Assembly (NCBI RefSeq): GCF_000203815.1
Contig: NW_004457639.1
Location: 1,240,001 to 1,304,000 of the forward strand
Length of the DNA stretch: 64,000 bases
Direction of reading: 5' to 3'
DNA from: Cavenderia fasciculata
Taxonomy: Eukaryota; Evosea; Eumycetozoa; Acytosteliales; Cavenderiaceae
Shown here: piece after piece, positions 56,563-64,000 of the stretch
Layout of the letters: every line of letters begins with the position of its first letter
How positions within the stretch are numbered: position 1 is the first letter of the stretch
Position numbers and translations under genes: made by a program
Notes under the pieces: generated by a model
The model's database searches: none
The model's input: only the letters and a program-made list of their open reading frames with translations
Told to the model about the DNA's origin: nothing

Positions 56563-58425
56563 TTATAGATGTAGTGTACGCAGAGTCTTGTACCTCTCCA
56601 AATGACTAGGTAGTGCGATCTTGTAGACAGTAGGATGGTTGTAGTTGGAGGAGAATCGAAGGATGATAGTTTGTATTCGTTCTGTAATCGTATGTATTAC
56701 TGATTCATCGGTTTGGTTCATTAGAGCCAAGTGCCATCGATTACACAATTCTAACGTCTTGTCCCAGTTTACTTTTATAATATGTCGCATATCACTTATC
56801 AATCTAGCTCGCAGGTATTGTTCAGTGAAAGGTTCATCTCTTTGGTGACGTAGATCATTACGTCGGAACCATATTCGTTCTAGTGTTGCAGCGACCAAGT
56901 TTATAGTCATTGGAGTTTGTTTGAGGTTGAGGAGGGTGATGTCCCAAACTGGTGGTGTAATGTTGTTGGCAGCAGTAACCTCTTTCAGTAACTTTACTGG
57001 TAGTGTGGTCTCCTTGCATTGAAAGAACAAATGCTTGGAAGATTCATCTTTGCCACACGATACACAGATTGAAGCGACTGGGTCACCCCTGACGAGCGGG
57101 AGACATTTGGTTACATACTTCCAAACCAGATCTCGACCCTTTGGTAGTACGATGGTAGAGAGAGCAGCTAGTGCATTCATTGGATACACTCTGTCGTCGG
57201 TTGCTAAGATCTTTTGGCCTGGGGTCGGGTCGTACACATTCCACTTTTCGTTGGCTATGGTTAGCCTTTGGAGGTACACTTGTTTGAGAGGTACTCTTCC
57301 TCTTTTGTCTGGTTCCATTGCTGGCTTGGGTACAGCCTCTCTGCTGACGTCGTAGGGTTGGGTAAGCTTTTCCCACTCGCTGCGGCAGAGGCGGACAAAA
57401 TCGTTTGGTTTGTCTTGGTTGAGTTGGTCCATCCATGATTGGGCAAAGGAAACCTTTGCAACTCGGTCGTTCTTTACCTCGTGGAGGAACCTTTCGAACA
57501 TCCATGCCTTTTGGGCACGGAATCTAGCGTTGAGGTCCCAGAGGTTGAGACCACCTTGGTCGATCGATCGTATGGAGCGTTTCTTGGACATGGTTCTTTT
57601 GGTTGGCTTGGTTGGGTCGTACTGACGGTCGTTGCTGAACATGAACCAATCAATAACCTTTTCCAATCTGGTGATTGCCTCGTGACTAGGTGATTCAAGG
57701 TACGTGAAATAATTTAATTGTGACAGACCATATGTTTTGAGCAAAGCTAATTTACCTCTATAGTTGTTGTTGTGTTTAGGTTTCCATCTAATCAAATCGT
57801 TGATTACCTTGTCAATACGCTCTGGAAGGTGTGGTACCAAACCAAACTGGTTAAAGTAGTAGCCGAGGTAACGTTCTTTGCTTTCCTTGTCCATCAGTGG
57901 GTACGGTAAATTGGTTGGACTGCCAGGTGACATGATCACACATTTGTCAGTGTTGACTTTGGATGATGTAGCTTTACAGAATAGCTGAATCCATTCGTCC
58001 ATTAGTTTAAATTCTCGGATGTTTTTGGCAAATGTAGACGTGTCGTCGGCAAACTGGAGTAGCTTTACCCAGTTGAGGTGGACAAGAGGCGGTGGCTTTC
58101 TCTGTTTGGTTCCAAAAGCTGGCGGTGGGAGCATAGAGAGAGAGACTGGTGGCTTTGCAGTTGTGGTATCGATTGGCAAACCTTGTATGCGGCCGTCATT
58201 GATGATGCTTCTCGCCAGTGGCTCGGCGATGAGGGCAAATAGCGTCGGTGATATTGGATCACCTTGCTTTGTGCCTCTGACGGTGTGGAATGGTTCAGAC
58301 AGCGAGTCTCCTACTCGTACACGGACTGAAGAGTCTGCTAGCATGGACATAACAGCGTTGACTATCAGTGGTGGAGCACCCATCTTGGTCAAGGTTCGTT
58401 GGATGGCAGGGTGGGAGACAGAATC
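56563..58425 (-). CDS. LINE ORF2 3' part: reverse transcriptase and C-terminal zinc-binding region
   Basis: The frame is open from the truncation point to 56563 (621 codons), without frameshift. It includes the RT segment GTKQGDPISPTLFALIAEP, the catalytic FADD box in LLQFADDTSTF and the downstream thumb-like region (LGYYFNQFG, RGKLALLKTYGLSQLNYF). A C-terminal C-x2-C...H...C motif (CVSCGKDESSKHLFFQC) resembles the zf-RVT of LINE ORF2 proteins. The endonuclease and ORF1 are absent because of 5' truncation. The lack of internal stops points to a fairly recent insertion. The ATG at 58392 is internal and not a real start. Confidence 0.88.
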   Translation of the reverse strand, partial: DSVSHPAIQRTLTKMGAPPLIVNAVMSMLADSSVRVRVGDSLSEPFHTVRGTKQGDPISPTLFALIAEPLARSIINDGRIQGLPIDTTTAKPPVSLSMLPPPAFGTKQRKPPPLVHLNWVKLLQFADDTSTFAKNIREFKLMDEWIQLFCKATSSKVNTDKCVIMSPGSPTNLPYPLMDKESKERYLGYYFNQFGLVPHLPERIDKVINDLIRWKPKHNNNYRGKLALLKTYGLSQLNYFTYLESPSHEAITRLEKVIDWFMFSNDRQYDPTKPTKRTMSKKRSIRSIDQGGLNLWDLNARFRAQKAWMFERFLHEVKNDRVAKVSFAQSWMDQLNQDKPNDFVRLCRSEWEKLTQPYDVSREAVPKPAMEPDKRGRVPLKQVYLQRLTIANEKWNVYDPTPGQKILATDDRVYPMNALAALSTIVLPKGRDLVWKYVTKCLPLVRGDPVASICVSCGKDESSKHLFFQCKETTLPVKLLKEVTAANNITPPVWDITLLNLKQTPMTINLVAATLERIWFRRNDLRHQRDEPFTEQYLRARLISDMRHIIKVNWDKTLELCNRWHLALMNQTDESVIHTITERIQTIILRFSSNYNHPTVYKIALPSHLERYKTLRTLHL

Positions 58426-58440
58426 AATGAGGCCACAAAA
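58426..58440. repeat. Right target-site duplication of the LINE (15 bp)
   Basis: AATGAGGCCACAAAA, identical to 56085-56099. It ends 44 bp upstream of the tRNA-Gly gene. Confidence 0.85.
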
Positions 58441-58484
58441 ATATTTGAGGTCAAAAGATTAAGACCCAAAAAATCTTGCATCAA

Positions 58485-58555
58485 GCACCAATGGTTCAAT
58501 GGTAGAATGGATCCCTGCCACGGATTCGATCCGAGTTCGATTCTCGGTTGGTGCA
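58485..58555 (+). tRNA. tRNA-Gly (anticodon GCC)
   Basis: GCACCAA pairs with TTGGTGC in the acceptor stem. The D arm is GTTCAATGGTAGAAT. The anticodon stem GATCC/GGATT encloses CTGCCAC, giving GCC and hence Gly. The T arm is CCGAG-TTCGATT-CTCGG. Length is 71 nt with discriminator A, no intron, and a TCTTTTTT Pol III terminator directly follows. Confidence 0.95.
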
Positions 58556-58803
58556 CTCTTTTTTGTTCTGCTCTTTTCACATTTTTTCGGCATGCCGTTT
58601 TTTGCAATATATTCGTGTTCTCCTAATGGTTTCCTATCGATTGAGCTATCTTTCATTCATTTTCATTAAATCCTCACAAAGAAAATTAATCATATTTAAA
58701 CAAAAAAACCCAACTACAAAAATATTTCCTTCGTACTCAAAAAAACTTTGTTGTAATTATATTTAATATACATATTTTGTTTTTTTTATTTTATATTTTC
58801 AAT

Positions 58804-59615
58804 TTAACTATTAATTGTATACATTAAATCATTTCTAATTAAATATTTGTGACCTTTGATGATTGGACTACTAGTATGAAGGTTTTTATGAGGAAAGATA
58901 ACGACCATACCCTTTTCAGCTCTGATTGAAGTAATATTACTAGTCTTGTATTCATCAGAAACTTTGTTTTGATTTTGTTCATTTGTCTCTGCCTCTACAA
59001 AATTTAATTCTCCTCCCTCGAAATCATCGTTTAAATAAAAGAGAATTGTAATATGACTACGTTGATAGTCTGTTTTGTTGTAAGGACCATCCATATGAGT
59101 TGGAAAATGTTGGTCTGTATCATAACGAATAAAACGATGACGTTGTGACAATCCACTATAGTTCCATTCAATATCACCTTTGGATGATGGTGTTGACAAT
59201 TGTTTTGGTACATGTTCTTTAATTCTTTCACTTAATATATTTGCCAATTCTTCTGATGTTCTAATTACTCTAATTCCCTAGGGAAGAGAAATAAAATCAA
59301 ACAAACAAATACAATTAATATATAAAGACATCTTTACTATCTAATTTGGGGTCATACCAATTTCTTATATTCATCATTTGGTTGATCACTCCAACCTCTA
59401 AATAAAACAGGTTGAACGGGTAATGAAGCATGTTTATCTGAACTAAATATACTATTGACAATCAGATCACATTCTTGATTTGTTAATACATTCTTTAATA
59501 TTAAACCTCCTTGAATCTCTTTGATTGTTTGTACAGTGATAGTCTTTGAATCAAATGATTGATTATCAAGATGAAATTCTGTAATTAATGATGGTGATTC
59601 TTGAATTATATCCAT
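58804..59615 (-). CDS. 2-oxoglutarate/Fe(II) oxygenase, prolyl 4-hydroxylase-like, 243 aa
   Basis: Exons are 59358-59615 (86 codons) and 58804-59277 (158 codons), with the intron 59278-59357 in phase 0. The iron ligands are visible: HMD in FPTHMDGPYN (HxD) and the distal His in KNLHTSSP. Lys in GHKYLIRND is the likely 2-oxoglutarate contact. HITILFYLNDDFEGGELNF is the characteristic jelly-roll strand of P4H enzymes. There is no signal peptide, so it is more likely cytosolic than a collagen-type enzyme. The substrate cannot be told: proline of a protein is the default, but small-molecule substrates occur in the superfamily. Acidic MDIIQESPSL start. The gene looks intact. Confidence 0.82.
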
Positions 59616-59803
59616 AGTGAGATAAGATAAATGTAAAGATAAAAGAAAGATATGAAATGATGTTAAAACAAACAGTGTACCTCTCTACTTATCTTTTGTA
59701 AAAAATCCTAAAATAGATTATTACTTTTGATCTTTATCGATTTCATGGATTTTTTTTCGATGAATTTAGTTTTACATTTTTTGATTTAATTTATGTTTAT
59801 TTG

Positions 59804-61491
59804 TTATTTAATCAAAGAATGAATTTCTTGAATTAATTGATTAATATTATTAGGACAATCGGCGATACTTTTATATTTTGATTGAATTGGATCAAATTCC
59901 AACATTTTAATCATATCCATTGTATTGTCGGAACAACAATAGAGTAGTGTTCCAAAAGCCATCAATAGACGGAAATCAATTTCTGGATCTTCTGCAAGTT
60001 TGTTGTCACATGTTAAAACATGATGTAGTGATGCCAACAATGAAGTAATTTGATCGTCGTGTTGACTTACACTCAAATAGAGTGAAAGGTTATAAGCAAC
60101 AGTAGATACTGCACGTTTAAGTACCTTATCATTTGAATTTAATCCTCTAGTTGTACATTCAACCAATTTTGATAAATATTTTGAAAATATATAATCTATA
60201 CTTTGTTTGTTTAAAAAACTATTTACAATCTATAAAAATATAATATAAAAATAAGTATAAAGTTTGATTTGATTTGTTTGTTTTTCTTTTTTGATTTAGT
60301 GATTTCACATACTAAACGTAAAGTAATTAATTCAGATTGTTTTGATAATTGATTTGAAATCATTTTATCCAATAGAGTTGATAAAAAGGTATTTGATGGA
60401 TTTTGAATAAAATAACGATTACCATCATTTTTTAAGATTATAAATCTTATAATCTCCAATACTGGAAATAAATTTGATTCTGGTAATATTTTAATTAATG
60501 ATTCTAAAAAATAAAATATAAGGTAAGTAAGAAATATATTATTTTTGTATGTTTTGATATTATTATTATTACTTACCAAGCCAAGTTAATAAATGTAAAG
60601 GAATAGTTATGGAAGGGGATGAATTTTTAATAATTGATAATAATGATTTTGAATTATCTTGATAGGATTGCATATCTATGGTTGGTTGAAATTTAACAAA
60701 ATCCAATAATTTAGAAAATACAGAATCAATATCACCCTTTTCAAATAGAATTGGTTTGTTATTCATTAATAATGGTAACGTTAATTTTGAAGTTGAATGC
60801 CAATGTTGATTATTTAATTTTGGATGTGATATAGATGATGATGTTGTTGTTGTTGTTGATGAAGTGGATGGAGGTGGTAATTGTTTTGGTTGATTATTAT
60901 TATTATTGTTATTATTTACAGGACCCATCATAGTACCCCAATTTTGTTGACTAAAGAAATTATTAATCATTGGTCTATATCAAACAAACAAACAAACAAA
61001 AAAACAAAGGGTTAGTATATAAATATATAATACATATAATACTTATATATTATACTAATTTTGTTTTGTACATACTGAATCATCATTCCAAAAGGAGTAT
61101 TTAAAACTTCTCTTGGTAAACCAACAATATGATCGGGGATAGGTTGACCTAGTAGGAATTGACTACACTCGTTTGTAAAATGATTACAATTATTCTCCAA
61201 CAAGTGATAGGTATCCATTCTAAAACGATCACGTACACCATCTAGAAACTCTTTAAATAGATCAGATGTAATCTCTGTTGTTCCTAGATTGATCACTTGT
61301 ACCGGTCGACCATAAGGTGTTGCAAGAGGACGATCATTGAGTATACCACCACCAAAATACCATTCTCTATCATACACTACAATACCAGAATGCCAAATAC
61401 CTTCTATCTGTTTACCAATCAATGATTGTGAAAACATTTTAGCCATACCATTTGATAAATCATATACATGTAATACTACTGTAAATGTCAT
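59804..61491 (-). CDS. PPPDE (DESI-type) thiol peptidase fused to a PUL domain, 476 aa
   Basis: Exons are 61076-61491, 60577-60974, 60313-60503 and 59804-60229; phases agree (416+398+191+426 nt = 477 codons). Residues 1-138 are a PPPDE domain with His34 in GIWHSGIVVY and Cys102 in NNCNHFTNE, the catalytic pair of DESI deSUMOylating or de-ubiquitylating peptidases. After an Asn/Pro/Thr-rich linker, the rest is a helical region (ILPESNLFPVLEIIRFI, TVAYNLSLYLS, LLMAFGTLLYC) fitting the PUL domain, which binds Cdc48/p97 in PLAA/Ufd3. The fusion suggests a Cdc48-linked ubiquitin or SUMO peptidase. Normal PPPDE length. The gene seems intact. Confidence 0.82.
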
Positions 61492-61720
61492 TTCTTTAAC
61501 TATTTAATATCTATTCTATCTATCTATCTATCTATTCTAATTAAAACTATATAGTTACTCTCTCTTCCTTCTCTCTCTTTGCTAAATATAAACACAATGA
61601 AAAATAAATGAATGAATCATCAAAAACATCATAATTTGTTGGGTGATTAATAAATTAGGTGTTAAAAATACAATAATTATAGTTTTTTGGTTTATTGATT
61701 AAATATTATTATTAATATTA

Positions 61721-64000
61721 TTAATTTAATGAAGATGATAATAAACTTTGAGCAGATTGAGTTCTCTTTAGAGAAAATGAAACCTTTTCACCAAATATAG
61801 AGATTAATTTATCAACTTTAATGTTGGATGGTTGATCTTTAAATGTTACACGAGTCGACTCTTTTGAAACATCCAATCGTTCACCAAGCAATTTTTGGAC
61901 TTTGAAATTATTACCAATGATACTATTACTCTTTCTTCTATTTGGTGATACATTGGAAGTATGATTAGTATTGTTCGAGGTGGAATGTATAACTGGAAGA
62001 TTGGCACCATCTGTTGAATGGATTGAAGATGAAGAAAGTGAAAGTGGATTTACAACAACAATACTATTATTGGCAGATGATGATGATGATGGAGATGATG
62101 GAGATGTTTCATTATTATTACTATTACTATTAATTCCAAATGAAGATGGAGACATGGTTGAATACTTCTTATTGATTGATGGTGAAGATGGTAGCGAAGT
62201 TGATTTAAATGATGATGATGATGGTGATTGTTGTGGAGATGATGATAATAAACTATCAGATCTATCCTTCAATAAATGAGAATTAAATATATTGATAACT
62301 TTACCAACTTTACCACGTGGTGATAGTTTTTCTCCAATACTTGAACCTCTTTCTCTTTCTCTTTCTCTATCTCTTGGTGATGTTGGATTACTATTATTAT
62401 TACTACTATTACCAGAGTTGGAATTGGAATTAGAATTAGACTGGTTGGATTGGTTGGTTGTAAAATTATTATCACCACTTGAAGTTAGGATTGGACGACC
62501 TTTGTTATCAACCATGTCAACAGCAGATTTACCAAACTTTTTCTTTAATTTGTAGTCTTTGACATTATCGGGTTGGGGAGAGACCGAGACATTTTGGTAC
62601 ATGTCGGCAGGTGATAAAAACTTTTGATTGTAGATGGTTTGTTCAACATCAAATCTTTCACCAAAGAATACTTGGAGTCGATGAGCTGAAGATTTACGAC
62701 GACTCATTGTAACTCGATTAGATTCTTCGTCGTCAGATTCATCTTCATCATCCTCTTCTTCAAAAGCATCTTTTTTCTCTTCTTCTTTTCTTTCCTTTTC
62801 TCTATTTTTCTCTTCTGATTCTTCAAATTGTAAATCGTCGTCATCTTGGCTGTCTTCGAAATGATCCAAATCACCAACTTGAGCAATCGAACTATTCAAA
62901 CTTGCTCTACATGAACTTGGTTGTTGATTGTTGTTAACATGTGGTGACTTTGGTAATGGTAATGGTTCATCCGATGAATTAATATCAATAAATGGAACAA
63001 TAGCAATAGGTGGTACAACTGGTGGTGTTTGTTGTTGTTGTTGTTTTTGTTGTGGAGGAGTAGAAGATATTGTTTGTGTTGGTTGTGGCTGTGGTTGAGG
63101 TATTGGTTGTTGACTTTGAGGAGGAGTAGTAGCCAATGGAATAATAACACTTGAATGATACTTTGATTGACCTGCACTAGTACCCTTTCTCCACATTGAT
63201 GATGATCTTTCCTTTGTCTCTTTTGGTTCCTTTTCCTTTTCCTTTTCCTTTTCTTTTGATTGTTTTTGAGTTGGAACCATTTCACCAAATAATTTGTGTA
63301 GTTTATGTTCACGAATATGAGTTGGTTGTGGAGCAAAGTTGACAGCTTCTCTTTCCTTTTTAATATTGATTCTTTCACCCAACACTTTTTGAGCTTTGAA
63401 ATTACTTTTAATTTCCTCTTCGGGTGATCTAGTTTCAATATTGTCATCGTGGTGTCTAGGAGATCCATCGTCATCATCATCATCACCATCATCATAATAA
63501 TGTATATTATGTTCCAGTCTCATTGTATCTTTTGATATTGGGACTCTTATACCAAAGAATTTGTTTAATTTGTTGATTCTAATATTATCTGGTTGTTGCA
63601 ATGAAGTAGATGACGCTGATGTATTTGAAGATGGAGAAGTTGGAGAAGTTGGTGATTTACTTGTTTTACTATTTGTACTTGTATCAATATAATCACTTTC
63701 TTTGTACATTTGAGTTGACCGGATTCTCTCAGTATACTCTACTTGTTCAGTTTCAAACCATTCACCAAAGAATACGTGTAGACGATGATTACGCTTTTCA
63801 ACCGCCTTTTTACGTAACCGTTCACATTCCTCTTCAAAATCTTCTTCGGCCATTGGTACAATCGTAGTAGTATTGTTGGTGGAGTTGTTGTTAGAGTTGG
63901 ACTGACCACCAGGTGTGACAGTATCACCAAAAAAGTCTCTCAATTTAGTGATACTAACATTGGATGGTTGTGGAGCAAATTGGAATGCATGACTATCAAT
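61721..64000 (-). CDS. Protein with nine alternating FG-containing modules, 3' part (759 aa visible)
   Basis: The frame is open from the window edge to TAA/TTA at 61721, so the N-terminus is missing. The chain contains a repeated motif of two alternating types. Type A: QPSNVSITKLRDFFGD, QPDNIRINKLNKFFG, QPTHIREHKLHKLFGE, QPDNVKDYKLKKKFGK, QPSNIKVDKLISIFGE. Type B: NHRLHVFFGEWFETEQ, FKAQKVLGERINI, AHRLQVFFGERFDVEQ, FKVQKLLGERLDV. Linkers are low-complexity Ser, Gln/Pro, Lys/Glu or Asp/Glu. B modules are often followed directly by text ending in F.PQP/KDQP that starts the next A module. No enzymatic domain is seen in this part; one may lie upstream. I cannot name the family. The short, regularly spaced basic-FG motifs look like docking sites. 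Confidence 0.65.
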   Translation of the reverse strand: MDSHAFQFAPQPSNVSITKLRDFFGDTVTPGGQSNSNNNSTNNTTTIVPMAEEDFEEECERLRKKAVEKRNHRLHVFFGEWFETEQVEYTERIRSTQMYKESDYIDTSTNSKTSKSPTSPTSPSSNTSASSTSLQQPDNIRINKLNKFFGIRVPISKDTMRLEHNIHYYDDGDDDDDDGSPRHHDDNIETRSPEEEIKSNFKAQKVLGERINIKKEREAVNFAPQPTHIREHKLHKLFGEMVPTQKQSKEKEKEKEKEPKETKERSSSMWRKGTSAGQSKYHSSVIIPLATTPPQSQQPIPQPQPQPTQTISSTPPQQKQQQQQTPPVVPPIAIVPFIDINSSDEPLPLPKSPHVNNNQQPSSCRASLNSSIAQVGDLDHFEDSQDDDDLQFEESEEKNREKERKEEEKKDAFEEEDDEDESDDEESNRVTMSRRKSSAHRLQVFFGERFDVEQTIYNQKFLSPADMYQNVSVSPQPDNVKDYKLKKKFGKSAVDMVDNKGRPILTSSGDNNFTTNQSNQSNSNSNSNSGNSSNNNSNPTSPRDRERERERGSSIGEKLSPRGKVGKVINIFNSHLLKDRSDSLLSSSPQQSPSSSSFKSTSLPSSPSINKKYSTMSPSSFGINSNSNNNETSPSSPSSSSSANNSIVVVNPLSLSSSSIHSTDGANLPVIHSTSNNTNHTSNVSPNRRKSNSIIGNNFKVQKLLGERLDVSKESTRVTFKDQPSNIKVDKLISIFGEKVSFSLKRTQSAQSLLSSSLN

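Larger units (their letters stand above)
56100..58425 (-). mobile_element. 5'-truncated TRE5-like LINE inserted 44 bp upstream of tRNA-Gly
   Basis: A minus-strand non-LTR retrotransposon of 2,326 bp, bounded by a perfect 15-bp duplication. The 3' end is an A-tail (T10 at 56100-56109 on the plus strand). The 5' end is truncated inside the reverse transcriptase domain at 58425. The right duplication ends 44 bp before the tRNA-Gly 5' end. That is the integration window known for Dictyostelium TRE5 elements, which target tRNA genes through Pol III factors. A second A-tract (T run about 56373-56402) lies 270 bp inside the element, separating ORF2 from an extra segment. Confidence 0.85.

Noticed and set aside
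57035-57693. Plus-strand frames over the LINE
   Set aside because: Antisense of ORF2; the minus-strand frame has clear RT motifs and runs without break.

Overview
The window is nuclear DNA of a dictyostelid social amoeba. The evidence is AT-rich sequence, short introns of about 65-110 bp with GTATGT/GTAAGT donors, Asn/Gln/Thr/Ser homopolymer tracts in proteins, a GH7 cellobiohydrolase of slime-mould type, clustered Rac GTPases, and a LINE inserted 44 bp upstream of a tRNA gene in the manner of Dictyostelium TRE5 elements. The species cannot be named from the sequence alone. Base composition looks less extreme than D. discoideum, so another dictyostelid is more likely.

Layout. 1-1075: C-terminal part of an MCM-binding protein gene. 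1.1-19.4 kb: eight head-to-tail minus-strand copies (labelled F1-F8 here) of a multigene family of about 770-950 aa two-exon proteins, possibly ankyrin-like. F7 and F8 are intact, F1 is nearly intact, F6 is open except for two nonsense codons, and F2-F5 are decayed. A ninth copy, F9, lies at 51.4-53.8 kb. 19.6-29.8 kb (minus strand): DNA polymerase delta subunit 3, a 353-bp inverted-repeat element, a large C2H2 zinc-finger protein and an R3H-domain protein. 30.8-35.3 kb (plus strand): a secreted or membrane coiled-coil protein with a decayed paralogue, then a RhoGAP. 35.8-39.8 kb: three tandem Rac GTPases that share upstream and downstream modules. 39.9-42.5 kb: an unrecognised five-exon gene. 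43.0 kb: tRNA-Ile. 43.8-45.2 kb: cellobiohydrolase. 45.3-55.8 kb: two F-box/LRR-like copies flanking F9; the first is interrupted by a young Ty3/gypsy-type LTR element. 56.0-58.6 kb: a 5'-truncated TRE5-like LINE with a possible 3' transduction, a tRNA-Gly fragment and an intact tRNA-Gly. 58.8-64.0 kb (minus strand): a 2-oxoglutarate/Fe(II) oxygenase, a PPPDE-PUL protein, and the C-terminal 759 residues of a protein built from alternating FG-containing modules.

Functional links are modest. The RhoGAP next to three Rac genes is suggestive for actin signalling. MCMBP and POLD3 are both replication factors, but they lie at opposite ends of the F array. The most unusual items are the F-family array, the alternating FG-module protein, the LINE with two A-tracts bracketing an extra coding-like segment, and the conserved Rac promoter module. 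Exon boundaries were derived by hand from splice signals and reading phase.
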